NCBI RefSeq assembly: GCF_018861025.1
Contig: NZ_JAHKQH010000032.1
Location: 52,807 to 116,806, forward strand
Length of the DNA stretch: 64,000 bases
Origin: Psychrosphaera sp. B3R10
GTDB taxonomy: Bacteria; Pseudomonadota; Gammaproteobacteria; Enterobacterales; Alteromonadaceae
Direction: 5' to 3'
Position 1 is the first letter of the stretch; each line of letters opens with the position of its first letter. Below are positions 56,413-64,000 of the stretch, in pieces. A program made the translations under genes and the position numbers. Below the pieces are notes generated by a model. That model saw nothing but the letters and a program-made list of their open reading frames with translations. It was not told the DNA's origin and searched no databases.

Positions 56413-58041
56413 ATGAATTGGTTAAGACTGATATTAAATCTGACACTATTATTGTTGTTTGCCGCTTGTAGCGACCAGCAAAAAAATGGCGTGTCTCCGG
56501 CAACTATTGCCAGCGTAAATGCTGGGCAAGATATTACCGTGATTGAAGGTGTGGCATTCACATTAAATGCTGAAGTATATCCCGCCGGCGGCGTTATTAG
56601 TTGGGTTCAAACCCAAGGCCCAGCTATTGAAGAATTCCCAGAAGAACCCGCCGCGACGATGGAGCTTATTACACCAACCGTTAATGTCGACTCTACATTA
56701 ACCTTTGAGATCACCTATACATCAATTGATGGCCAGCAAGTTAAAGACTCAGTTAATGTTTTTGTCACCAATAAAAACAGTGCACCTGTTGCGATTATAA
56801 AAGCCAGTAATACCGAACTTCCGCCATATAATACTTATGATATCGTCACATTAACCGGCGAAGACAGTTATGATATAGACGGTGAAATTAGGGAATATCA
56901 ATGGCGACAAGTCGACAGTAACGCGCCTTTAAGTTTTACCACTGAAAAAAATGATGTTGCCGTTTCTTTCGAAGCCCCATTGGTAGCAACACTCACAAAC
57001 TACAAGCTTCAGCTTACAGTAATTGATAATTTTGAAGCCGCTCAAAGTAATATTTACGACGTACAAATATCTGCCGCTGGCGTTTCTATCGCAGCTAATG
57101 CTGGGGATGACCGAGAAGTAGATGAATTTACGTTAGTCCTGCTTGACGGCACCAATAGTGTCGCGACAAACTCCGACTATAGTTGTCTTTGGACACAAAC
57201 AAGTGGTACGGATGTCACGATTAATGACTCGGCTACCTGTAATGCCAACTTTATCGCGCCAGATGTCGATTCAGAAGAGGTGCTTATATTTAAACTCACC
57301 GTCACTGATACATTAAACAACAACGGCAGTGATTCTGTTTCAATTACGGTTGGCCCACTTAATTTAGGATTATTGCACGACACGGGTGTAACAGAGTGTT
57401 ATGACAATACCGGCCAGATTGATTGTGGGGCTGATGAGTTTCCTTCTCAGGATGCCGAACATGGCCGAGACTCGGTCTATCAAGTTCTAGACAAAAGTGG
57501 CACCGGTTCACAGTCATTCGACTTTACTAAGTTTGATGTGAATGGCGATGAGATAGAAAACGACAATGAAGTGTTTAGCTGCGTTCGAGACAATTTCACT
57601 GGCCTAATATGGGAGGTGAAAGCTCAGATTGCTGTACCGCAGTTCTCTACCTTAAGAGGCGCAGAGAATTACTATTCTTATGATGACACCGCCGTTGGTT
57701 CGTCTTCTTGTTCAAGTAGCGTTTCATGTGGCGTCGATACCTATGTGAATAGCGTAAATACGGCCACATTTTGTGGTGGGGCAAACTGGCGAGTGCCTAC
57801 TTATATGGAATTGTTGTCGATCATCAATTACAACGACACCGATCAAGACTTTCTGCTCGACTCAGAGTTATTCCGATATCACCCAAATCGCACAACCTTG
57901 GGTCATAAGTTTTACTGGACATCTGATGAAGGGGCCGAAGGTGGTGGCGGGTTCCAGTGGGTTTTGGATCTGTCGACGGGCGATGACTCTGTTATCCTGC
58001 CGTCAAAGTCTGCGTATATTATGTTAGTGAGAACACCATAA
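56413..58041 (+). CDS. DUF1566 (Lcl C-terminal domain) lipoprotein with PKD/Ig-like repeats
   Basis: 542 residues. Lipobox LLFAAC gives Cys19. Residues about 35-310 form three PKD- or Ig-like units (VNAGQDITVIEGVAFTLNAE, NSAPVAIIKAS with EDSYDIDGEIREYQW, AANAGDDREVDEFTLVLLDG). The end is a DUF1566 domain (NFTGLIWEVKAQ, WRVPTYMELLSIINYN, HKFYWTSDE, LVRTP). Known as a putative surface or adhesion module, partner unknown. It overlaps the next gene by one base (TAATG). Confidence 0.8.
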   Translation: MNWLRLILNLTLLLLFAACSDQQKNGVSPATIASVNAGQDITVIEGVAFTLNAEVYPAGGVISWVQTQGPAIEEFPEEPAATMELITPTVNVDSTLTFEITYTSIDGQQVKDSVNVFVTNKNSAPVAIIKASNTELPPYNTYDIVTLTGEDSYDIDGEIREYQWRQVDSNAPLSFTTEKNDVAVSFEAPLVATLTNYKLQLTVIDNFEAAQSNIYDVQISAAGVSIAANAGDDREVDEFTLVLLDGTNSVATNSDYSCLWTQTSGTDVTINDSATCNANFIAPDVDSEEVLIFKLTVTDTLNNNGSDSVSITVGPLNLGLLHDTGVTECYDNTGQIDCGADEFPSQDAEHGRDSVYQVLDKSGTGSQSFDFTKFDVNGDEIENDNEVFSCVRDNFTGLIWEVKAQIAVPQFSTLRGAENYYSYDDTAVGSSSCSSSVSCGVDTYVNSVNTATFCGGANWRVPTYMELLSIINYNDTDQDFLLDSELFRYHPNRTTLGHKFYWTSDEGAEGGGGFQWVLDLSTGDDSVILPSKSAYIMLVRTP

Positions 58042-58583
58042 TGAAAAGCATTAAAATTACCCGTTTAGTTACGTTTGCTTTGGCTAATTTAGCTTTGCTA
58101 TCAAATAGCGTTTACGCCGAACAAAGCTGTGATGGCGAAACTGAAACAACGCCGTCTGATAGATTTGACATAGGTACAACGGATACTTATTTGAACGATT
58201 CTCTTACGGGCTTGATATGGGCAAAGTGTGTTGTTGGGCAAACATGGAATACCACTTCGCAAACATGTGTTGGCGAGCCGTTACGTCTGACCTGGCAACA
58301 AGCATTACAACAAGCAGCGACCTTTAGAGTAAATAACAATACAGATTGGCGTTTACCCAATCTCAAAGAGTTAGCGTCGATTGTTGAACATAAATGTGTA
58401 TCGCCGTCGATTAATATATCTATGTTCCCAGCGTCGCCGGTTGGCGGATTTTGGACGTCAACCCCTAATACATCTGCCGACTTGTCAATGGAGGCGTGGT
58501 CAATCGCTTTTGATAACGGCCGCATCGACAGCTCCGACAAATTTTCTGATTTCTATGTACGAATGGTACGATACGCTGAATAA
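58041..58583 (+). CDS. Secreted DUF1566 domain protein
   Basis: 180 residues: signal peptide (about 1-26, ending SVYAEQ) and one DUF1566/Lcl C-terminal domain with LTGLIWAKCVVGQTWN, TDWRLPNLKELASIVEHKC, GGFWTSTPN, WSIAFDNGRI and YVRMVRYAE. Several Cys may form disulfides. Overlaps the preceding DUF1566 gene by one base, so the two are coupled; both probably work together on the cell surface. Confidence 0.82.
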   Translation: MKSIKITRLVTFALANLALLSNSVYAEQSCDGETETTPSDRFDIGTTDTYLNDSLTGLIWAKCVVGQTWNTTSQTCVGEPLRLTWQQALQQAATFRVNNNTDWRLPNLKELASIVEHKCVSPSINISMFPASPVGGFWTSTPNTSADLSMEAWSIAFDNGRIDSSDKFSDFYVRMVRYAE

Positions 58584-58650
58584 CATGGAAACTTGTTCAT
58601 AGTCGCGCCAGACTATAATATGACGACAAATTTTTAGTTAGGCGTATCCG

Positions 58651-59448
58651 TTGACATATTTACGACCATTTTGGGTTATCTTTACTGCAGTTTTTTTACT
58701 CGTTGGCAACGCAAAAGCAGCCCATGCTGGCGGGTGCCCAATTCAACTAAAAATGGGATTACTCATTTCTCCTGATCACATACGTGTTATGCAACGTGGT
58801 CGTACTTTTGTACAAATTAACAACGATTCACAGCTGTTTATCAACGGCGATCTTATTGTTTTAACCGACCAAGAAAAATACATGGTTCGAGAATTTAGCT
58901 TAGGGTTAAGAAAAGAGCTTCCTGAAATAGTTATGATCGCGATGGAAAGTATGGAGCTTGGCTTCGACGCGTTCGATAAAGTTGTTAAAAGCTTAGCTGG
59001 CAGCGACTCAGCAAGAGGTATTGAAGAACACTTTAGTAAACTGAAAAACGGCATATTAGAAAAGTTTGCCCGCAGCGGTGACAACTTTTATATCGCGCCT
59101 CAGGCCCTTAATAAGTTAGACGATTTTTTCGAAGATGAATTGGGAAACCAAGTAAATCAAATTGTTACTGACTCACTGCAAATTATGTTAGGTGCAATGG
59201 GAGAGGCTTTGCGAGAAAACGACGATGGAATAGAAGGCACCAATATTGATATTGGAGAGCGGGTTAAAATGTTAAGTGAAGACGTTGATAAATCGCTTAA
59301 AATTAATGCTGATCGGATTGCCGTAAAAGCAAACGCCTTTTGTCAGCGCTTTGAATCGTTAGATAAAACCGAAACACGACTGCAAAGTCATATCCCCGGC
59401 TTGTTAAAATATGATATTTTAAGCAACCAGTTGACCGGCCACGATTGA
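58651..59448 (+). CDS. DUF2884 (YggN-like) periplasmic protein
   Basis: 265 residues from TTG 58651 (AGG ten bases upstream); this start is preferred because it begins a signal peptide (RPFWVIFTAVFLLVGNAKAAHA) and no ATG precedes the conserved region. Then CPIQLKMGLLISPDHIRVM and a mostly helical body. Matches the YggN/DUF2884 family, function unknown; in E. coli yggN is close to hemW, which lies 4.5 kb away here. Confidence 0.8.
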   Translation: MTYLRPFWVIFTAVFLLVGNAKAAHAGGCPIQLKMGLLISPDHIRVMQRGRTFVQINNDSQLFINGDLIVLTDQEKYMVREFSLGLRKELPEIVMIAMESMELGFDAFDKVVKSLAGSDSARGIEEHFSKLKNGILEKFARSGDNFYIAPQALNKLDDFFEDELGNQVNQIVTDSLQIMLGAMGEALRENDDGIEGTNIDIGERVKMLSEDVDKSLKINADRIAVKANAFCQRFESLDKTETRLQSHIPGLLKYDILSNQLTGHD

Positions 59449-59553
59449 ACCATTTCAATTACAGTAGAAAAAATTTACAATGCGGGATGCCGATATAAGT
59501 GGTCAACTTAGTCACCAAAATTAAAATAATAATAACTTAAAGTTAGGTAAAAC

Positions 59554-59988
59554 ATGTCGCAAGATAATGCCGGTTCGTCACCGGAAGAAAATAATGGTTC
59601 AGCAGATAAAATCCCAAATAAACCAAATGGCTCAGGCTTATCTCGTATTTTAAAAGCGACTCATTGCTCAATCTTGGGCTTTAAAGCAGCCTTTAAACAT
59701 GAAGCTGCGTTCCGCCAAGAACTGATCCTTGTTTTATTCTTAACACCTGTCGCTTTTTTCATTTCAGACACCTTGTTTGGTTTTGCGATGTTGCTCATCG
59801 CGATGTTATTTGTGCTTATCGTTGAGTTATTAAATTCAGCTATAGAAGCAACTGTTGACCGTATTGGTTTTGAACGGCACGAATTGTCGGGCAGAGCAAA
59901 AGACTTAGGGAGTGCTGCAGTTACACTAGCACTCACCATTGCAAGTCTAGTTTGGCTTGTACATATTATTGATTTTATTAATCGATAG
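59554..59988 (+). CDS. dgkA: Diacylglycerol kinase DgkA
   Basis: 144 residues, about 22 more than E. coli DgkA because of a polar N-terminal extension (about 1-28). Three TM helices with the family signature VLIVELLNSAIEATVDRIG and AKDLGSAAVTLALT. It phosphorylates diacylglycerol to phosphatidic acid, recycling lipid left by headgroup-transfer reactions. AGG seven bases before ATG. Followed by a PAP2 phosphatase and a sulfatase-fold protein, a set consistent with envelope lipid modification. Confidence 0.93.
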   Translation: MSQDNAGSSPEENNGSADKIPNKPNGSGLSRILKATHCSILGFKAAFKHEAAFRQELILVLFLTPVAFFISDTLFGFAMLLIAMLFVLIVELLNSAIEATVDRIGFERHELSGRAKDLGSAAVTLALTIASLVWLVHIIDFINR

Positions 59989-60031
59989 TCATTAGATAAC
60001 ACCACCTTTTTATTATTGGAGCTTTTCTCAT

Positions 60032-60805
60032 ATGCGAGCGTATTTTAGTGCCTGTTTATTTTTATTATGTTTAACAGGTCAGGCTCAGGCCAAGGACTTT
60101 AAATTTACACCCGACGCCGCGTGGCAAACGATAAAATCAGACTATCAGTCGTTTTATACCTCAGAGCGCCTATGGCGAGCGGCTAAGTTTTACGGTGTTG
60201 GTGCTGTTATTGCGCATACAAATATTGATACGGAATTTCAACAGTGGCATCGCGATAATGTGGTATCTGGCACATCAAAAGATGTTGCCAAAGTGGCAAA
60301 ATTATTTGGCGAAAAAAACATCTTGGTTCCGCTTACCCTTGTCGCCGCATCGATGCAGATCGCAGATGCGTCAAGTAAAACCGGAGCGTGGGGTGAACGC
60401 ACAATGCGAGCCTATTTAGTCGGTGGTCCAGCAATGTATGCGGTGCAAATATTAACAGGGGGCTCAAGACCGTCTGACGAATACCAAGATGCTAAATGGC
60501 GACCGTTTAACGACAGTAATGGGGTCAGTGGTCATTCATTTGTGGGCGCAGTGCCATTTATCACTTTAGCGCAAACCGAGGGATTAGCGCCGTGGCAAAG
60601 AAATGTTGCTTATTTTGCATCAACCTTGTCAGGCTGGTCTCGAATACATGATGACGCCCACTATTTATCTCAAGTGCTACTCGGTTGGTATATGGCATGG
60701 GAGTCGGTCAATAGTGTAAATAAAAATGATATTGGGAGCTGGTATCAATTTCATCCTTATGCATTTTATGACGGCTTAGGCATGGGCGTTACCATTAGTT
60801 GGTAA
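60032..60805 (+). CDS. PAP2 superfamily lipid phosphatase, exported
   Basis: 257 residues: signal peptide (ends GQAQAKD) and a PAP2 domain with RP of motif 1 at 146-147 (GGSRPSD), SGHS at 166-169 and SRIHDDAHYLSQ at 203-214 (His210 as catalytic). All three motifs are kept. Removes phosphate from phosphatidic acid, undecaprenyl-pyrophosphate or lipid A; which one is unknown. Between dgkA and the YejM-like gene. GGAG eleven bases before ATG. Confidence 0.85.
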   Translation: MRAYFSACLFLLCLTGQAQAKDFKFTPDAAWQTIKSDYQSFYTSERLWRAAKFYGVGAVIAHTNIDTEFQQWHRDNVVSGTSKDVAKVAKLFGEKNILVPLTLVAASMQIADASSKTGAWGERTMRAYLVGGPAMYAVQILTGGSRPSDEYQDAKWRPFNDSNGVSGHSFVGAVPFITLAQTEGLAPWQRNVAYFASTLSGWSRIHDDAHYLSQVLLGWYMAWESVNSVNKNDIGSWYQFHPYAFYDGLGMGVTISW

Positions 60806-60953
60806 AACGTTAGTCGGAAATGTATATGATACAAATCCATGGCGTTTCCAGTAATTGATAAAAGTGCAAAAGGCTCCTATTGAGTTTGGGCTTAATTTAT
60901 CGCATTTACCATCAAGTTAAATGGTCCTTTTAAGTGTTCCAAAGGTATTAGTA

Positions 60954-62864
60954 ATGAATATGACGTATCTCACAACGTTAAAAAATGCATTTTCAGTAAA
61001 ACAAAATTCAGAACAAATGTTTCGTTTTCTGGCGTACAGCTTTTTGTTTTCGTGGTTACTGTTATTAACATTTTTAATCAATGTAAATGGCGAGCAAAGT
61101 ATATTGGGTACTGCGTATTCACTGATTATTCCGCTTTATTACTATCTATTATTTTTAGTGGTCACATCGTTAATACTGCCGCTGTTTTGGATCAAACGAC
61201 TGGCCGTATGTATCCTAATCCCCAAGATCCTGTTTGATATTGTATTGATTGGAGATTTCTTTCTATTTGGGGTTTACCGCTTTCACGTAGACATGATGTT
61301 CATCAATATGTTGCTTCACGATTTTAAAGGCATAGGGATATCCTTTGGCTTAGTGCTGTTGGCTCTTTTTGTCGCGTCATTAGTGGCATTAGTAAATATT
61401 GTCATTTACCGTAAATGCCATAAGTTTCCAGCCTTAAAGCTTTATCGAATTAACTTTGCCGTCTTTGTCGTGTTTCTTCTTGGGCAAGTGGTTCATGTTG
61501 TCGGCTATGAGTACCGACAGGTTAATATTACAAAGTACACACCGTATTTTCCGTATTACGCGCCTCTGACGTCCAATAGTTTAATGACTAAGCTGAAAAA
61601 AAACTTCCCGGACACCTTTCCGGAAGTAGCTGAAACGGGAACGGGTCAAGTTGGCAATATTCTGACAAGTGGTGGTAAAGCAAATGGAAATGATAGTTTG
61701 CTAAATTACCCTTTGCAGGCATTAGAGTGTAAACCAAATGCAGAACAATCGCTGCCCAACATATTATTGTTTGTTGCAGAAAGTTGGCGACAGGATGTTA
61801 TGAATATGGATGTCACGCCGAATATTGCTAAGTTTGGTGAGTCTGCTATTGAATACACCAACCACTTTAGTGGTGGCAATGTTACGGTAAATGGTCTGTT
61901 TTCTATGATGTATGGATTGCATCCAACCTATCGTGATTTTATGACAGCGGAACCATTTAAACACCAAACATTATTAACCAAAACCCTCGAGAGTTTAGGT
62001 TATGATATCGGCGTTTATACCTCGTCAAATTTGGATCGTTTCTCCCTTAAGCCAATGTTTTTTGGTGATATTGAAAATAAAAATTACGTTAATCCGCTGG
62101 ATGGTAATTTATTGCAAAATGACCAAGGAGCCGTGACTAAGTTGTTGAGGGATTTACGCTCAGGGGCAAATGAAAGCAAAAAGCCGTGGTTTAAATTTGT
62201 GTTCCTAAGTTCATCTCACCATAACTACCAATATCCGAAAGAGCTTGAAAAATTTGTTCCGATTGAGAAAAACCCGGAGAAATTTTTATTCAATAAGGAT
62301 ATGGACCCAGTCCCATTGTTTAATCGATATAAAAACTCGGTGCATTTTATCGACTCAATGTTCGGCGACATTTGGCAAGCGGTTGAAGAAACTGGGCAAG
62401 CGGATGATACATTTACCATAGTAACGTCTGATCACGGCGAGGAGTTTAACGACAATAAGCTCGGATACTGGGGGCATGGCAACAACTTTACAAAAGTGCA
62501 ATTAGCCGTGCCTATGTTAGTGAAACCAACTAAGTCAAACGCTAAAGACAAGCCCAAAAAAGTCACGAGTTTAACGGGCCATATTGACGTGGTCCCGACC
62601 ATTTTACAAAATATAGCAAACTGCCAAAATCCAACAACAGATTACAGCAATGGCTTCAACCTATTTCAATTACCAGACCACCGTGACGGTATTATCGCCG
62701 CGAGTTACAAAGACAAAGCCTATTTAATCAATGGCAATGTTTACGCCACCGGCCTTTCTGTTGAAAGCTACAAAGTAGAAGATTTAAATAATAAAAATGA
62801 AGACTTTGACTATTCAGGCCTAAACAAGTTAAAGCAGCAAGAATCCCACTTACTGCAACACTAA
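60954..62864 (+). CDS. YejM/PbgA-like inner-membrane protein with periplasmic sulfatase-fold domain
   Basis: 636 residues from ATG 60954 (AAAGG nine bases upstream; a longer frame from 60921 adds 11). Five TM helices in the first ~200 residues, then YFPYYAPLTSNSLM as in YejM, and a sulfatase/alkaline-phosphatase-fold domain. Metal and catalytic residues are present: E276 in VAESWR, T311 in GGNVTVNG, D493-H494 in SDHGEE and H508 in WGHGN. E. coli YejM has lost most of these, so this protein may be an active transferase or hydrolase, for example of phosphoethanolamine or glycerophosphate. Next to dgkA and PAP2, which fits lipid headgroup transfer. Confidence 0.8.
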   Translation: MNMTYLTTLKNAFSVKQNSEQMFRFLAYSFLFSWLLLLTFLINVNGEQSILGTAYSLIIPLYYYLLFLVVTSLILPLFWIKRLAVCILIPKILFDIVLIGDFFLFGVYRFHVDMMFINMLLHDFKGIGISFGLVLLALFVASLVALVNIVIYRKCHKFPALKLYRINFAVFVVFLLGQVVHVVGYEYRQVNITKYTPYFPYYAPLTSNSLMTKLKKNFPDTFPEVAETGTGQVGNILTSGGKANGNDSLLNYPLQALECKPNAEQSLPNILLFVAESWRQDVMNMDVTPNIAKFGESAIEYTNHFSGGNVTVNGLFSMMYGLHPTYRDFMTAEPFKHQTLLTKTLESLGYDIGVYTSSNLDRFSLKPMFFGDIENKNYVNPLDGNLLQNDQGAVTKLLRDLRSGANESKKPWFKFVFLSSSHHNYQYPKELEKFVPIEKNPEKFLFNKDMDPVPLFNRYKNSVHFIDSMFGDIWQAVEETGQADDTFTIVTSDHGEEFNDNKLGYWGHGNNFTKVQLAVPMLVKPTKSNAKDKPKKVTSLTGHIDVVPTILQNIANCQNPTTDYSNGFNLFQLPDHRDGIIAASYKDKAYLINGNVYATGLSVESYKVEDLNNKNEDFDYSGLNKLKQQESHLLQH

Positions 62865-62949
62865 ACAACGAAAGCACCTGGTTCAGGAACGAATGGGTGA
62901 CCCCGCAGGTTTTGGGATGACGTTTTATTAGAAAGGATCGTCATTCCAA

Positions 62950-63380
62950 TATCGCCGTGGCTCGACTAATTTTACAAGCTAGGGATGACGTTTTCTGTTT
63001 TGTTCTGAAGGTGGTTTCTCTTTAAAACAAGGTGTTGTTACACCTAAATATCAGGTGACTTTTTCCTTCGTCTAAATCCCCCTTAGTTGAGATTTATATC
63101 TCGAAGTGAACGGCAGGGACGCCGTTGCAAGGGATGGTTGTATATGGACGTACTTTCATCCCGTCTTCGACGATAATATAAATATCAAATAAGGATTAGG
63201 GATTTGGCCGAAAGCAGTCTTTTTGCCTACTTTTCTAGCTGTTGAGAAAAGTAACTCGCCTATAGGCGAAAGCCGCCTGCAAGGCAAAAGCCCCGCGCCA
63301 GTATGGTCGACGCAGTCGAAATAGCTGCCTGCAAGGCAAACTATGACATTCCTCTGCACTCGGTTGGAGATCCTGAATAT
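62950..63380 (+). repeat. Dispersed composite repeat, copy B1
   Basis: Starts with TATCGCCGTGGCTCGAC, runs through GTGGTTTCTCTTTAAAAC, the core at 63073-63131 (hairpin AACGGC/GCCGTT at 63109-63126), GTCTTCGACGATAATATAA, AAGGATTAGGGATTT, and a run of CCTGCAAGGC motifs. Reverse-complement relative of copy A near 41.7 kb. Non-coding; short frames here are not genes. Confidence 0.8.
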
Positions 63381-63705
63381 CGCCGTGGCTCGACTCATGT
63401 TACAAGCTAGGGATGACGTTTCTGTTTTGTTCTGCAGGTGGTTTCTCTTTAAAACAAGGTGTTGTTACACCTAAAGTTCAGGCGACTTTTTCCTTCGTAT
63501 AAATCTTAAATAAGGATTAGGGATTTAGCCGAAAGCGGTCTTTTGGTTACTTTTCTAGCTGTTGAGAAAAGTAACTCGCCTTTAGGCGAAAAGTCGCCTG
63601 CAAGGCACAAGCCCCACGCCAGTATGGTCGACGCAGTCGAAATAGCTGCCTGCAAGGCAAACTATGACATTCCTCTGCACTCGGTTGGAGATCCTGAATA
63701 TCGCT
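63378..63705 (+). repeat. Dispersed composite repeat, copy B2 (internally deleted)
   Basis: Tandem near-copy of B1: TATCGCCGTGGCTCGAC at 63378 onward. It lacks about 110 bases of core found in B1 (about 63074-63185), as if lost between short TAAATC-type repeats. The right part, 63502-63705, repeats 63181-63384 at a 321-base offset with few differences. Confidence 0.8.
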
Positions 63706-64000
63706 TAGGCTCTTTTAGGATGACGGTCTTTTCTGTTTGGTTCGGATGATGGCTTGTTCTGTTTAATTGTCGCTTAATAAAGACGTTTTTCTGGGTATTT
63801 GGAATGGTGACTTTTCTCAAAAACAACAAGTTATCACACCAAAAGTTCAGGATACATATAACTTCGTCTAAATCCCCCTTAGTTGAGATTTATATCTCGA
63901 AGTGAACGGCAGGGACGCCGTTGCAAGGAATGTTTTCACTTCAAGGAAGAAGGGAATTCGTCAGTACATGGATGTACGTCAGACGAACCATGGACGAAAT
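63700..64000 (+). repeat. Dispersed composite repeat, copy B3 (cut by window end)
   Basis: Begins with GCTTAGGCTCTTTTAGGATG, the reverse complement of the sequence at about 41963-41980 in copy A, and carries the core at 63868-63928 (hairpin AACGGC/GCCGTT at 63905-63922) and the GTACATGGATGTAC palindrome near 63964. It follows copy A module by module and is the closest match to it. Confidence 0.8.

Larger units (their letters stand above)
62865..64000. other. 1.1 kb gene-free region made of repeats
   Basis: No credible gene. About 85 bases after the YejM-like gene (62865-62949) are unassigned, with GGATGACGTTTTATTAG near 62916; the rest is the three repeat copies described separately. Open frames at 63156-63398 and 63543-63749 lie wholly in repeats. 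Confidence 0.75.

Noticed and set aside
63156..63398. 80-codon open frame on the minus strand
   Set aside because: Lies wholly within the dispersed repeat; no ribosome-binding site or family; such frames in repeats are likely spurious.
63543..63749. 68-codon open frame on the plus strand
   Set aside because: Also inside repeat copies B2/B3 and has no coding features.
1..64000. CRISPR arrays, rRNA, tRNA, prophage or transposase genes
   Set aside because: No regularly spaced repeats of CRISPR type, no tRNA-like cloverleaf or rRNA sequence and no integrase, capsid or transposase frames were recognised on reading.

Overview
The window reads as chromosome of a marine gammaproteobacterium of the Alteromonadales, most like Colwelliaceae or Pseudoalteromonadaceae. 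This rests on AT-rich sequence, SMC next to zipA, a flgN-flgM-flgA / cheV-cheR-flgB order like Shewanella and Vibrio, a sodB/grxD divergent pair, FG-GAP and DUF6445 proteins beside a glycoside hydrolase, and an FKBP/CDF/AbgT gene complement. Genus cannot be fixed from the sequence alone. No rRNA, tRNA, CRISPR array, prophage or transposase gene was seen.

Layout. 0-7.9 kb: end of a polysaccharide-degradation locus (truncated surface protein, DUF6445 protein, GH42-like secreted glycosidase with Big_2 domain and GlyGly-CTERM-like tail, two paralogous FG-GAP/ASPIC lipoproteins). 8-9.5 kb: AbgT transporter. 9.7-13.1 kb: peroxide defence (oxyR divergent from ahpC-ahpF, with strong hairpins between ahpC and ahpF). 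13.1-14.7 kb: CDF zinc exporter and FKBP isomerase. 14.8-22.7 kb: a Fur-box-preceded TonB receptor, HmuY-type haem-binding lipoprotein and secreted, membrane-anchored CobN/HmuS-like chelatase-family protein; this is the most interesting system in the window. 23-28.7 kb: galR divergent from galT-galK-galE-galM, with a perfect palindromic operator inside the promoter and a structured, terminator-containing leader before galE. 28.9-36.7 kb: thioesterase, cytochrome b/cytochrome c' pair, CadC-like membrane regulator with a beta-propeller-like domain, PutAbiC-like membrane protein, glutaryl-CoA dehydrogenase, CysZ. 36.9-41.6 kb: smc-zipA.

41.6-42.2 kb holds a non-coding dispersed repeat. 42.2-49 kb: flagellar/chemotaxis genes, ending unusually after flgE, with a near-perfect sigma-54 promoter before flgB. 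49-56 kb: SulP transporter, DUF885 lipoprotein, hemW-rdgB, sodB, grxD. 56.4-59.4 kb: two DUF1566 proteins and a YggN-like protein. 59.5-62.9 kb: dgkA, a PAP2 phosphatase and a YejM-like sulfatase-fold membrane protein, a plausible envelope lipid remodelling set. 62.9-64 kb: tandem copies of the same dispersed repeat as at 41.6 kb, in inverted orientation.

How the parts fit: the haem locus, AhpCF/OxyR, Fe-SOD and monothiol glutaredoxin together handle iron and oxidative stress; the gal operon is a Leloir pathway that could process galactose released by the secreted glycosidase, though no direct link is visible. Several start codons were moved downstream from the longest possible frame because ribosome-binding sites and signal peptides favour the internal ATG; these choices are stated in each entry.
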